Shown here piece by piece: positions 35,112-44,205 of a stretch of 64,000 nt of DNA. The first letter of the stretch is position 1, and the number at the start of each line of letters is the position of its first letter. Both the position numbers and the translations under genes were made by a program. Location: the NCBI RefSeq assembly GCF_007860105.1, contig NZ_SJPU01000002.1:270837-334836 (forward strand), given 5' to 3'. This DNA is from Allorhodopirellula heiligendammensis. GTDB lineage: Bacteria > Planctomycetota > Planctomycetia > Pirellulales > Pirellulaceae. The notes beneath the pieces are model-generated. The model saw nothing but the letters and a program-made list of their open reading frames with translations, had not been told where the DNA came from and searched no databases.

Positions 35112-37208
35112 ATGTTGGTTTCTCAGTGCCCGCGTTGTCATGAATCTGTATGCGTGCCCGATACGCTTCTAACCGGTAGTAACCATTCTCACGATGCAGT
35201 CGCACTGGCCCAGTGCCCATGGTGCTTGGAAACACTCGACGGCAGCGAACTACGAGCAGTCCTGCCCCCTCCACTGATTTTGGTGGGCGAGCAATCCGTA
35301 CTCAGTTCGAGCGCGAGCCCCGACGAGCAGTGGGCATCGGGTAGTCAAAATCTGGCGGATGTGAATCTGGGAAGCGGTACCCTCGCTAGTAGTTCTGCAA
35401 GCCGCTTTCAAGGATCCCAAAGCGCACTGGTGGATCACGCTCCGGAGAATCCTTCTCACCAAAGCAATGCTTCCGGACTCGATTCCTTGGCGGTAGACCA
35501 CAGTCACGTCGAACAAGATCCGGCGGTCGAATTTCAGCAGTCGAATGTTCATCACACAGAAACGGCCGCCGCGTCGCCGGTGAACCCACCACAGCGGGTT
35601 ATCAAAATCAGCGTGCCAGGCAAATCCGGAACGGACAAGTCGGCGGCAATGATGGATATTGATTCCTCTCACAGCCGACGCCGCAGCAGAAAAAGCTCGC
35701 CCCTAAAAACCATGCTGGGTGTCGCCCTTGGCGGGCTGCTGGCGTTACCGATTGTCGGCATAATTCTGCATTTTGCGACTGGGCAGTACGTGCCCTACAT
35801 CAGCGACATTCTGCCTGGCGGTGGGAGTGCCCGCACCCAGAACCGTGCCAGCGCACCGATGCCCATCGACTACTCCCAACCCCAGCTCGCTGAGGACTCC
35901 AGCCCGACTCCTCTCGAGGGAAAATCCATCGGTGACGATCTCCCCGATCCTGACTTGTTCGGCGAGCCCCGCGACCCCGCCGACGCGGCACTCCAAGCAA
36001 TCGCGGATGAGACAACCAACGCGAACACCGGAGCGAACACAGACGGCAGCGACCAACTGAGCTCCGACACGATCAATAACACCGCTACTCTGACCGACAA
36101 CTCGACGGCACCACCCGGGTCGGAATTAATTTTCCAAGAAGACATTTCTGCGGACGACGCCATGCCCAACGCAATCGCACCCAACGAGGGGCAAGTTGAG
36201 AGCGACCCACGAACAGGCGTCCTGCCACCAGACACTGCGGCTTCAGCGGATCCGATTCCAGACCCCGCTATGCCAGACAATTTGTTCGATAACACTTTGC
36301 CCGATGACGATATTTTCGGCGATGGTGCGCCCACCGAGAATACACTCGGTGACAATCTGCCCAGTGACAATCTGCCCAGCGACAATCTGCCCAGTGACGA
36401 TCTGCCCAGTGACGATCTGCCCAGCGAGGATTCGCCCAGCGACAACGTAGCTGGGGATGATGTCTCTGGTGACGACATGCTTGGCGGCGCTGACCCCGAG
36501 GGCGATGTGCTGGATGCCTTTGATCCTGGTTTGATTTTGCCAGACGACATTGACGGAAACACCCCACCCGACTTCACCGATCCCCGCGATGCAACCGAAG
36601 CGAGCAGCGACAGCTTGGACGCGTCTGCGGTCTCGCCCGAGTTGACTATCAGCGACGCCACCGATGACTTATTTGGTGGCACCTCCGAAATTTCCTTTCC
36701 AACACCCGCTGCCCCTGAAACCGCTGCCGATCAGCCACCAACGTTGAACGTCGACGCCGAGATCGCCGCCCTAACGCGTACGTTGGATGAAATTCAAAAC
36801 ATGGCTGCCGACGCTCCCCAACGCGGTGAACGTGTTGAGAAACTCTACGAGTCTCTATCGATACTCGCGGGCGAGGTAGACAGCAATTCGGTGGCGAAGC
36901 TGAACCCACTCCTCAATAAAATTTCCGCCAACACCACTCTGGTTATCGCATTTGCCAAAGCCACCCCAGGCTGGGTCAGTCGTTCCGAGAGCGATCGTGG
37001 AGGAGACGGTGCGGTCGTCGTCGGGAAAATGTCTGGCGACGCTGCCAATGCGACGTTCACTCTCCTGAACAAGCAAGAACTCCCCGTCAAACTGCCCCCA
37101 TCGATCGCAGCAGCCCCCGAGGGCTTCCAAGTTGGACTGGGGCGGATCAACGGGAGCGGTGCGGATGCTTCGCTCACACTCGATCTGCTCAGCGAAATTA
37201 AGAAGTAA
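35112..37208 (+). CDS. Zinc-ribbon, single-TM protein with acidic repeats
   Basis: 698 aa, no known family. The N-terminus has two Cys pairs (CPRC near residue 6 and CPWC near 38), like a small zinc ribbon. Ser-rich cytoplasmic sequence follows, then one TM (LGVALGGLLALPIVGIILHF, about 202-221). Next is a long Asp/Pro/Ser-rich extracytoplasmic region with six copies of a Asp-Asn-Leu-Pro-Ser-type pentapeptide. A C-terminal domain (about 560-698) has a helical part and an Arg-Ser-Glu/Gly-Gly-Asp-Gly-Ala segment. It begins about 100 bases after the barrel gene and may share its transcript. Confidence 0.75.
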   Translation: MLVSQCPRCHESVCVPDTLLTGSNHSHDAVALAQCPWCLETLDGSELRAVLPPPLILVGEQSVLSSSASPDEQWASGSQNLADVNLGSGTLASSSASRFQGSQSALVDHAPENPSHQSNASGLDSLAVDHSHVEQDPAVEFQQSNVHHTETAAASPVNPPQRVIKISVPGKSGTDKSAAMMDIDSSHSRRRSRKSSPLKTMLGVALGGLLALPIVGIILHFATGQYVPYISDILPGGGSARTQNRASAPMPIDYSQPQLAEDSSPTPLEGKSIGDDLPDPDLFGEPRDPADAALQAIADETTNANTGANTDGSDQLSSDTINNTATLTDNSTAPPGSELIFQEDISADDAMPNAIAPNEGQVESDPRTGVLPPDTAASADPIPDPAMPDNLFDNTLPDDDIFGDGAPTENTLGDNLPSDNLPSDNLPSDDLPSDDLPSEDSPSDNVAGDDVSGDDMLGGADPEGDVLDAFDPGLILPDDIDGNTPPDFTDPRDATEASSDSLDASAVSPELTISDATDDLFGGTSEISFPTPAAPETAADQPPTLNVDAEIAALTRTLDEIQNMAADAPQRGERVEKLYESLSILAGEVDSNSVAKLNPLLNKISANTTLVIAFAKATPGWVSRSESDRGGDGAVVVGKMSGDAANATFTLLNKQELPVKLPPSIAAAPEGFQVGLGRINGSGADASLTLDLLSEIKK
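36351..36440 (+). repeat. Six 15-base tandem repeats inside the zinc-ribbon protein gene
   Basis: Units of 15 bases, consensus GACAATCTGCCCAGT, run in frame and encode Asp-(Asn/Asp)-Leu-Pro-Ser. The last unit is more diverged. In-frame tandem repeats of this kind usually change copy number without breaking the gene. Confidence 0.85.
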
Positions 37209-37323
37209 GAGGTTTCCTCCTGTTTTTGCCAACACGGGCGTCTGAAACCTGTGGGAATGCAGAAACTATGCTTGCATGGCTGGTCTTCGATTTCGTATGA
37301 CGATTTCAAAGGCCAGCTGTTGA

Positions 37324-38058
37324 ATGACCAATTTCTTGACAACATCCATTCTGTTCCAAACAACCGCATCCGTCCTCATGGGATGGGGATGCTTGATTGT
37401 GTTGTTTTGGGTTCCCTCCGCCGCACAGGCTCAACTGCCCAGCGGATTGACGAAGTCGCGATGGGCAATGGACGATCCCGAGTATGCGGAGAAATATGCC
37501 CACGGGGCAGCGAAGACGGATATTGCGGGTAAGTTAAAACAAGCCAACGATGCCCGCTTTGTCGATCACCATTCCGGCTACTATCTATCCGCTGGTTTAA
37601 CGGCGATTGGCAAGTCGAATAATCCACTCGGCAGTATTGAAGCGGGGTACACGGGCTATGGTGCCTCCTTCATGACTAGCCGCGCGGGCCTGATCGCCGC
37701 AGCTAACGACGAAGACTACTTTCTTGGTGGAGAGATCGGGATGCGGTTTCAAACTCCTAGTCGGCTGGCACCCTTTGTCGGGACTGGATTATTCACGGGG
37801 ATATCCAGCGGCAGTGAACCCGCTACCGACGATGGTATCGACAATGACGACGACGGCCGAATCGACGAGCGCCATGAGGAGCGAGAGACTTTCGACGGCG
37901 CGTTATCGGCAATCTATCCTGAGGTGGGTATTCATTTCTGGTGGACGCCGCGCACCCGACTGACAGGTTTCGGGCGATACTTGATTACCACTGACGGGCG
38001 GGCGAACGACGCATGGTACTACGGTTTCTCAATCGCGATTCTGTCCAAGGAACATTAG
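37324..38058 (+). CDS. Secreted, probably outer-membrane protein with Ca-binding-like loop
   Basis: 244 aa. A long signal peptide ends near Ala-Gln-Ala (residue 36). The mature part has alternating hydrophobic strands (YYLSAGLTAIG, GSIEAGYTGYGASF, LGGEIGMRFQTP, IYPEVGIHFWW, YYGFSIAILS) suggesting a small beta-barrel. Residues 169-182 (DDGIDNDDDGRIDE) resemble thrombospondin type 3 or EF-like calcium loops and would lie in an external loop. Family not recognised. Confidence 0.65.
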   Translation: MTNFLTTSILFQTTASVLMGWGCLIVLFWVPSAAQAQLPSGLTKSRWAMDDPEYAEKYAHGAAKTDIAGKLKQANDARFVDHHSGYYLSAGLTAIGKSNNPLGSIEAGYTGYGASFMTSRAGLIAAANDEDYFLGGEIGMRFQTPSRLAPFVGTGLFTGISSGSEPATDDGIDNDDDGRIDERHEERETFDGALSAIYPEVGIHFWWTPRTRLTGFGRYLITTDGRANDAWYYGFSIAILSKEH

Positions 38059-38234
38059 CGGTCAAAATGGTTCCCGCCTGCATCCCGTGGGTAGACAGTC
38101 GAGCCACCCTCCCTCGCACTGCCGTGAACGGTGCCTATGATGCAGTCGGACAGGAAACCGTAGCCCTGGCACGCCATCTGCACTGCACTATGCGAAACTG
38201 AACTTGATCGACCAATACGCTCACGCTGATCGCT

Positions 38235-38274
38235 CACTTGTTCGCTCCCTCAACCACTTGTTCGCTCCCCCAAC
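38235..38274. repeat. Two tandem copies of a 20-base unit
   Basis: CACTTGTTCGCTCCCTCAAC (38235-38254) is followed at once by a second copy differing by one base (38255-38274). It lies in the 240-base spacer before the next gene. Its function is unknown. Confidence 0.75.
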
Positions 38275-38299
38275 GCCACCCCAAAGTGCGGATTGACTC

Positions 38300-38824
38300 A
38301 TGAAATCAACACGATCTAACGCAAATCGTGAACGCGGTGACTCGGAGGTCGGCAGCGCCGGTTTCACCAAATTCGTCTACGCGGTCTTCATTATCAACGT
38401 TCTTGCGGTGCTGTTGCTGCTGTTTGGGCTGCTCGCTGGATGGTTTGGAATCAGTGGCGACCGCATGACCGATGGGACTTATCGAGTGGGCCTAGTATTT
38501 GATGCGCAGGAGGTTGGCGACGATATCGGCGAAACGATGAATGCCGCGAGCAATCTGACCGAGACCGCGAAAACAGCCACGGGTTTAGAAACCTACGATG
38601 GCATTATCCAGCGAGTCGACGCAGCCTCGGCCCAGATCGTGCTGACCAGCGAAGGCACAGACTACGAAGTGCGATTTACCGATGCGACTGAGTTTGATGA
38701 CGATGAGATCAACGACCTCAGCGATTTCAAAGTCGGCGATACCGTGCGGCTGACCGTTCAAGAGAAGAAAGACCAGTTGTTCGCCGTGAAGGTGAAGGAA
38801 GTGGCCACCGAGGTTGCGAAGTAA
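38300..38824 (+). CDS. Single-TM protein with small C-terminal beta domain
   Basis: 174 aa. A polar N-terminus of about 24 residues, one TM (VYAVFIINVLAVLLLLFGLLAG) and an extracytoplasmic helical linker (about 75-95). A C-terminal domain of about 70 residues follows, with YDGIIQRVDAASAQIVLTSE...YEVRF...VGDTVRLTV, an OB-like or DUF5666-like strand pattern. I cannot name the family with confidence. It ends 46 bases before the PH-domain gene and is likely co-transcribed with it. Confidence 0.65.
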   Translation: MKSTRSNANRERGDSEVGSAGFTKFVYAVFIINVLAVLLLLFGLLAGWFGISGDRMTDGTYRVGLVFDAQEVGDDIGETMNAASNLTETAKTATGLETYDGIIQRVDAASAQIVLTSEGTDYEVRFTDATEFDDDEINDLSDFKVGDTVRLTVQEKKDQLFAVKVKEVATEVAK

Positions 38825-38870
38825 AAGCTGTGAATCGAGTATTTCATTCCCCCTCAGAGAGGTCCTGAAC

Positions 38871-39518
38871 GTGCAGGTACTAGCGTCCAAATGTCCCTAC
38901 TGCGGACATTCCGTCGAAACCACCGTCGACCACCTTGAAGAGCGAATTGTCTGTCCGTCGTGTCACAAGCCGTTCGAGATGGAGGTCCCCCGCGTCAGCG
39001 TCACCTCAGTTCGAGAAGTCGATGGCGATCGCGAGACAATCTCGCGTGATTTCGCATCGGAGCAGGGAGAGCAGACGCTGCTGAAAGCTCACCCGGTCAT
39101 ATTTAGGCGTCGACCACTGGGGACATTGGCGATCGTCGCTCTGTGGGTGGCCGCGGGATACCTTTTCATGCAGTCTCGCGGCGGCGAGCAGGCGGGCGCC
39201 ATGGGGTGGGTGTCGCTCGCGATGATCGTCTGCTCTCTATTCGTGATTGCCTATTGGTACGTCCTCAGTGTGGCGACAACCCTGACGATCACCGATAGCC
39301 GAACCATTTTCAGGCAGGGGATCATCAGCCGCGATACCTCCGAAGTCCAACATGACGACGTCCGAAATATCCAGGTCGAGCAGAATTTTGCGCAGCGATT
39401 AGTCGGGGTCGGCGACGTTGGAATATCGAGTTCCGGGCAGGACGATCTGGAAATCGTCGCAGTGGCCATGCCCGACCCAGCGGGAATTGTCGATCTGATC
39501 CGCGAAAATCAGGACTAA
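38871..39518 (+). CDS. Bacterial PH-domain (YdbS/bPH2-like) membrane protein with zinc ribbon
   Basis: 215 aa from the GTG at 38871, preceded by GAGAGG; an in-frame ATG at 38814 would overlap the previous gene. The N-terminus is a zinc ribbon (CPYCGHSV...CPSCHKPFE). Then come two TMs (about 85-130, LGTLAIVALWVAAGYLFM and VSLAMIVCSLFVIAYWY) and a bacterial PH domain with LTITDSRTIFRQGIISRDTSEVQHDDVRNIQV...VGDVGISSSG. Such proteins are membrane-associated and functionally uncharacterised. Confidence 0.8.
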   Translation: MQVLASKCPYCGHSVETTVDHLEERIVCPSCHKPFEMEVPRVSVTSVREVDGDRETISRDFASEQGEQTLLKAHPVIFRRRPLGTLAIVALWVAAGYLFMQSRGGEQAGAMGWVSLAMIVCSLFVIAYWYVLSVATTLTITDSRTIFRQGIISRDTSEVQHDDVRNIQVEQNFAQRLVGVGDVGISSSGQDDLEIVAVAMPDPAGIVDLIRENQD

Positions 39519-39611
39519 ATCTGCGATGCTTTGGTCGTCGAGATTCGCTATAGTTCACAGAATCTCCGCCATAGACCTATTTGCCCACCTTACCAAGGAC
39601 TCGGTATTGCC

Positions 39612-40721
39612 ATGTTTCGCCCAATTTCATTTGCTATCGTTGTCTTTGCGGCGACGAGATTTTTCTGCACGGCCACGCTATCGGCACAGCAGCCACCGCC
39701 GTCGTTGATTCCTCAACAGGCTCTCATGAGCGGCCCGACGTCTACCGAGGCCGGCGTCGTCAATGAAGCAGCTGTCGTTCTGCAGGAGCTGACCGCCGAC
39801 ACGACCGCAACGGGAATCCCCAAACATTTATTGGCCTCTGCCGAGGCGATCGCGATCGTGCCTCACTTCATTCGAGGGGCGTTTGTCGTAGGCTTTAGCG
39901 GCGGCCACGGCGTATTGGTGCAGCGTGATGCAAATCGCCAGTGGCGAGCCCCCGAATTCATCAACATGTTTGGCGGAAGTTTTGGCTGGCAGGCAGGCGT
40001 GCAAGCGACCGATCTCGTATTGGTATTTCGCTCTGCCCGCAGTTTGCAAAACATTCAGCGAGGCAAAATCACGCTCGGCGTCGATGCCTCTGCCGCCGCT
40101 GGGCCCGTCGGGCGTACCGCTGGAGCCGCGACTGATGGGTCACTGCAAGCGGAAATCCTGACCTACTCGCGTGCCAGAGGTCTATTTGCGGGCGTATCTC
40201 TGGGCGGTAGCAGTCTGCAGTTGGATATACCTTCGACACAGCAATATTATCAGATCACGCCGACAAATCCTGGCGTCGTGCCACCATCGGCAATCGCTTT
40301 GGTCAACGAACTGACGAGGCTCTCAAACACGCCCTCGCCCGAGGCGATTGAATCGCTGCGCCCGGCTGAGCCCACCAATCCAACATATTTAAACAGCCCC
40401 GAAGCTCAAGCTGCCCTCGACCTGCAATCACGTACGATCAGTGAGATTGCAGCGTCGATCGCGGCTCTCCAGCAGAAGGTGGACGCTCAGTGGCAGGAAT
40501 ATTTGGTGCTCCCAGCATCATGGCAGGTGCCTGCCTCGGTCACGCCCGACGAGATTCAGGCGGTGGTGGTTCGTTACGAACGTGTTGCATCCAACCCTCA
40601 GTTTGCCGCCTTGAGTAGCCAGCCTGAATTTGTGGAAACACTTCGTCTACTCCGTCAACTCGCCGCCGAGACCGCTGCGAAGCGGCAGCTTTCATTACCT
40701 CCTCCACCGACCTCGTTCTGA
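39612..40721 (+). CDS. SYLF (Ysc84) domain lipid-binding protein, exported
   Basis: 369 aa from the ATG at 39612, where a signal peptide (FAIVVFAATRFFCTATLSAQQ) begins. A complete SYLF domain (about 55-215) follows: IPKHLLASAEAIAIVPHFIRGAF, GGSFGWQAGVQATDLVLVF, GKITLGVDASAAAGPVGR and ILTYSRARGLFAGVSLGG. SYLF proteins bind phosphoinositides or other lipids. The C-terminal 150 residues form helical, coiled-coil-like segments not seen in minimal SYLF proteins. It is transcribed alone. Confidence 0.88.
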   Translation: MFRPISFAIVVFAATRFFCTATLSAQQPPPSLIPQQALMSGPTSTEAGVVNEAAVVLQELTADTTATGIPKHLLASAEAIAIVPHFIRGAFVVGFSGGHGVLVQRDANRQWRAPEFINMFGGSFGWQAGVQATDLVLVFRSARSLQNIQRGKITLGVDASAAAGPVGRTAGAATDGSLQAEILTYSRARGLFAGVSLGGSSLQLDIPSTQQYYQITPTNPGVVPPSAIALVNELTRLSNTPSPEAIESLRPAEPTNPTYLNSPEAQAALDLQSRTISEIAASIAALQQKVDAQWQEYLVLPASWQVPASVTPDEIQAVVVRYERVASNPQFAALSSQPEFVETLRLLRQLAAETAAKRQLSLPPPPTSF

Positions 40722-40799
40722 GCACGGTGGTGCCGTTTGACGTGATGACTGATGGTGCCGCGGTAATATCGACGTGGCGCGGTTCGCGAGTAATGTAAC

Positions 40800-41180
40800 T
40801 TAGAACATCGTCGATAGGGCTTCGTTGAATTGGCCGCGTGTCAGCACGGTCGGAATGCCGTGGGTTCGCGCGGCGCGAATCCGATCAACCTGGACGTGAG
40901 GCGCATAGGCGATCACGTTTGCATCAGGGTAGTGGGATTGGCAGAGCGGCATCAGTTCCTCAACAACTTTCGACCGAGTTGATAGATCGACGATGACATG
41001 ACTAACGGGATGCGACAGATCCAGTGGCAGGTTTCCGGACAGCCGAAAGGCAAGCCCTGCGGCTGTCGCGGCAGCCTGGACGCGTGAGGCAAAGATGAGG
41101 TCGCCCGACAGGAACACAACCGTGTTGGGAGGGGCCGAGGCCGAATCAGTACTGGAGGCGGTCGAGTTCGGGAGCGTCAT
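40800..41180 (-). CDS. Pseudo-receiver (CheY-like) protein
   Basis: 126 aa. Alternating strands and helices (VVFLSGDLIFASRVQAAATAAG, HVIVDLSTRSKVVEELM, VIAYAPHVQVDRIRAARTHG, PTVLTRGQFNEAL) follow the receiver fold. The acidic pocket is incomplete: Ser-Gly-Asp instead of two acids in strand 1, and a Lys/Arg region in place of the conserved Lys. It may be a phosphorylation-independent receiver. The next gene in the same direction lies 52 bases upstream. Confidence 0.6.
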   Translation of the reverse strand: MTLPNSTASSTDSASAPPNTVVFLSGDLIFASRVQAAATAAGLAFRLSGNLPLDLSHPVSHVIVDLSTRSKVVEELMPLCQSHYPDANVIAYAPHVQVDRIRAARTHGIPTVLTRGQFNEALSTMF

Positions 41181-41232
41181 GGGGAGTCTGGCCTCGTATG
41201 GAGAGAAGAAAGCTCGGTAGGGTTGTCAGTGA

Positions 41233-42492
41233 TCATTTCGACTGAGGATCCTGATTGCGCGCGCGCTCATGACGAATCGCTTCGCTGACACGCCTCAGGA
41301 TCGCGCGTTCCTCGTCGCTCAACGCATCGCGTCCGTAACTGTGCAGTCGTTGCAAAATATCGTCGACTCGAGCGGCGTCACTGGCCTCCTCACGCTCACG
41401 CTGAGCCGCCTCCAAGAGTTTGCGGGTACGCGCGCGTTGGTGACGTCGGGCCTGCCATTGGCGCAGCATAGGTCGAATGCCAACTCGCCCATGGAGCACC
41501 CCGGTTTCGCCATTGGCAACGAGGATTAATTGTGATGCCAACAGATCGTCACCTCGCGCAGAAATAAACAGCCACAACGCTAGCAGAATGACACCACACA
41601 GCGCCGGCCAAGCACGGCCCCCTGCCTGCGTACTGATTCCACTGAGCTCGATCGCGAGGACGCCACTGACGAGAATCGCCAACGCCATGGCGACCAGCCA
41701 CCACTGAACGCGTCTGACTACGTCAATCGCCTTCCGCCGGTCGCTCGTCGCGAGCTCAGGAGGACGAGTGAACAACCCGATCACAGCCGACCAACCGACT
41801 CGTCCTAGCGATTGTGGGAGCGGAAGCAATTGCCAGAAACCCTGCAGACAAAAGATCCAACTGGCGGCGACCCAGGGGCGGTCGACTGCGGCAATTGTCG
41901 CCGTGGACCCGCTCAGCACGGGATCGGTATCTGTTTGTGGATTTTGCAATAGATCACCCAGCAAGCATCCCAAGCACGCGATGCCGATCGACAACAGCAT
42001 CAGTGACCAGAGCGCAAGGACACGACTGGCGCCACCAAATACCTCCAACAGTTTAGGTCGTGGACCGAGCAATCGCATGTTGGGAATAGCCATCCAGACA
42101 CCGCCAATGGTGAGGATGACGCTGTGCATGCCAGAGTCATCGTCGTCGCACGATTCTGATATCTCAGCGTGCTGTTTTACCGGCACCGGGATCGTAAATA
42201 GCGTTTGCGTCACCACTGCTTGAATGGTGAGTCCGAATAACCAAACACCTGCCAGGTACCCCCACGCGGGCGAGTCCGCGTGCGCGGTATCGCCGATCAT
42301 TGACGGCACAACACTTAATAATGCTGCCGCCAAGAACCCCAATGGGACGGACAACGCCATCGACCAGTGGAGTGTCCCGATTGAGCAGACCCACCATCGC
42401 ACGCTGCGACCAAAACTGGTCGCAGCGAGAGAGCTAGACAACGGATCGCGACGCATGATTCGTCCGCCCGGAGCCGGCGATGGGGGATTCAC
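41233..42492 (-). CDS. Polytopic membrane protein with DUF6576-like C-terminal tail
   Basis: 419 aa from a GTG at 42492, seven bases after the FKBP gene; an ATG at 42456 is the alternative. About six TMs lie in residues 45-310. The soluble tail has VDDILQRLHSYGRDALSDEERAILRRVSE. That segment matches the short domain often found at the C-terminus of planctomycete and Bacteroidota rhomboid proteases (DUF6576). There is no rhomboid active site (Gly-x-Ser) in the TM part. Function unknown. Confidence 0.7.
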   Translation of the reverse strand: MNPPSPAPGGRIMRRDPLSSSLAATSFGRSVRWWVCSIGTLHWSMALSVPLGFLAAALLSVVPSMIGDTAHADSPAWGYLAGVWLFGLTIQAVVTQTLFTIPVPVKQHAEISESCDDDDSGMHSVILTIGGVWMAIPNMRLLGPRPKLLEVFGGASRVLALWSLMLLSIGIACLGCLLGDLLQNPQTDTDPVLSGSTATIAAVDRPWVAASWIFCLQGFWQLLPLPQSLGRVGWSAVIGLFTRPPELATSDRRKAIDVVRRVQWWLVAMALAILVSGVLAIELSGISTQAGGRAWPALCGVILLALWLFISARGDDLLASQLILVANGETGVLHGRVGIRPMLRQWQARRHQRARTRKLLEAAQREREEASDAARVDDILQRLHSYGRDALSDEERAILRRVSEAIRHERARNQDPQSK

Positions 42493-42498
42493 AGGATG

Positions 42499-43206
42499 CT
42501 ACAGAATTTCTAGCAATTCAACTTCGAAGATCAGTACTTCGTTCGGACCAATCTTAGGCTGCGAACCGCGTTCGCCATATCCCATTTCTGGCGGGATGTA
42601 GAGCATCCACTTGGAACCCACCTTCATTTTCTGAAGTGCCAACTGCCATCCCTGAATGACGCCGTTGACGGGGAACTCAGCGGGTTCGCCTCGCTGGACA
42701 CTGCTATCGAAAACTTCCCCGTTGGTCAGCTTCCCTGTGTAGTGAACGCGGACGACATCGCTCGGTGTGGGTGAACCACCTTCGCCTTCGGTGAGCACTT
42801 TGTATTGGATGCCCTTGTCAAGTTCCTGCACGCCTTCGGCTTTCGCGTTCTTTGCCATCCAATCCTTGCTGCTAACGAGGTTCTTCGCAGCAGCCTCTCG
42901 CATCTCTGCGTTCTTGGCGGCCTGACGCTTTTGCAACATGGCCTGGATCTTGCCTTGGGCCTCAGCGAGCTGTTCATCAGTCAGGGCAGGATCTTTACCC
43001 GACAGCGCATCGCCTAAGCCCTGCTGAAGTCCCGGGTTCGTGAAGTCGGTGGACTGGAAACCTTGTTGGGACAGCGATTGTCCCACGGAGAAACCGAGAA
43101 AGTATCCGACGGGGTCGTTGACGGGCGATGCGGCGTCTTGTCCGTGTAACGGCGTCGTCATGGCAATGGTTGTTAGTAGAGAAAGAGATAGGAGCGTCTG
43201 TCGCAT
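42499..43206 (-). CDS. FKBP-type peptidyl-prolyl cis-trans isomerase (Mip/FkpA-like)
   Basis: 235 aa. It has a signal peptide (LLSLSLLTTIAMTTPLHGQ), an N-terminal helical dimerisation region with VGYFLGFSVGQSLSQQGF, and a C-terminal FKBP domain with VRVHYTGKLTNGEVFDSS, VNGVIQGWQLALQKMKVGSKWMLYIPPEMGYG and VLIFEVELLEI. It is a periplasmic chaperone/isomerase for outer-membrane or secreted proteins. The adjacent membrane protein gene follows after six bases. Confidence 0.93.
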   Translation of the reverse strand: MRQTLLSLSLLTTIAMTTPLHGQDAASPVNDPVGYFLGFSVGQSLSQQGFQSTDFTNPGLQQGLGDALSGKDPALTDEQLAEAQGKIQAMLQKRQAAKNAEMREAAAKNLVSSKDWMAKNAKAEGVQELDKGIQYKVLTEGEGGSPTPSDVVRVHYTGKLTNGEVFDSSVQRGEPAEFPVNGVIQGWQLALQKMKVGSKWMLYIPPEMGYGERGSQPKIGPNEVLIFEVELLEIL

Positions 43207-43526
43207 AATTCAGGCGTCTTTGCGGTAGGAAGGAGGTAGGGCGAGGAAAATCTCAATCGTATTTTCCGGCGGGGCGGCAATCACCTGCCCGCGAGCCGCC
43301 CGGTAGAGGGTGGGCGTGGCGCGGCGGCTGATTCCAGAAGCTATAGAATACCACGACCGGAGACGCGTAGCTACCATCACCAGAGAGTGGGCGTGAGCGC
43401 AGCAGCGAACCTCGCCAGCCAATCATCAAACACCCGCACAGAGCCTCATGCCGCCTCGCTTTGACGAGCCCCCCTACGTTGACGAGCTCCCCCGACTGGC
43501 GTGAGGTCGCACTCCACGGCGAACAC
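43207..43526. other. Intergenic region, nothing recognised
   Basis: About 320 bases upstream of the FKBP gene and downstream of the NusG-like gene. No frame has family signal. The FKBP promoter is expected here, but I could not identify boxes. Confidence 0.45.
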
Positions 43527-44081
43527 TCACCCAATCGTCTCGAGCTGGCAATCCTCCAGCTTCACGCTCACGCCCTGCTCCATAAAGCGGACTGCGACCA
43601 GCAAGCGGGTCTCGTTCTCGCGGCGAATTACTGTCCCCTCGTAACCCTGAAAGACACCGTTTCGCACTCTCACCATCGTCCCGGGCTGCAATCGACTCTC
43701 CACCGTCAGCGGAATGCCGAGCTCGATCAATGCTCGAATCTGCCTCAAATCATCGAGCAGTTGCTCGACCTCGTGAATCTCGGCCGCCTTGAGAACACAG
43801 CCCGTGCAGATCGCCGCATGCCGCTCCTCCTCGCCACCCCGCAAAAAGACGTACGTCGAAAACAATGGCAAGTAGGAGGTGCGTATCCGACCGGCCGGTG
43901 AGCGAGTCCGATTGAGAATCATCGGACCATAATGCCCAACCTCTGCCTCGCGGAGCCGACGCATCACCATTTTCTCTTGACGCGTGCGCGTGTAGAGCAG
44001 CCACCAAGGTGACTGCAAGGACTCCGGCTGGTCCAACAGATCGTCTGGAAAGCAATCTGGCTCGGGAGGTAGAATCGGCAT
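43527..44081 (-). CDS. NusG/RfaH/UpxY-type transcription antiterminator
   Basis: 184 aa. The NGN domain begins WWLLYTRTRQEKMVMRRLREAEVGHYGP and continues with YLPLFSTYVFLRGG. A C-terminal KOW domain has PGTMVRVRNGVFQGYEGTVIRREN. It is shorter in its linker than housekeeping NusG, and no ribosomal-protein genes are nearby. It is therefore a specialised paralogue of the RfaH/UpxY kind, which usually controls one long operon, often for polysaccharide. The target operon cannot be seen; nearest candidates are the Tad genes on the opposite strand. Confidence 0.83.
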   Translation of the reverse strand: MPILPPEPDCFPDDLLDQPESLQSPWWLLYTRTRQEKMVMRRLREAEVGHYGPMILNRTRSPAGRIRTSYLPLFSTYVFLRGGEEERHAAICTGCVLKAAEIHEVEQLLDDLRQIRALIELGIPLTVESRLQPGTMVRVRNGVFQGYEGTVIRRENETRLLVAVRFMEQGVSVKLEDCQLETIG

Positions 44082-44205
44082 TTTTGAACAGCTGCTAGCT
44101 TCTAGCTCTAGAAGGAGAACTTGAGGGTGATCGCGAAGATCCTACCGCCAGCCATGTAGACAGCCAACCAGGTAAGTTTCCAAGGCGAATTCCCATTCCA
44201 AGTGA

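Noticed and set aside
35870-36682. 270-residue Ser-rich ORF antisense to the zinc-ribbon gene
   Set aside because: It is the mirror of the Asp/Ser repeat region and has no independent support.
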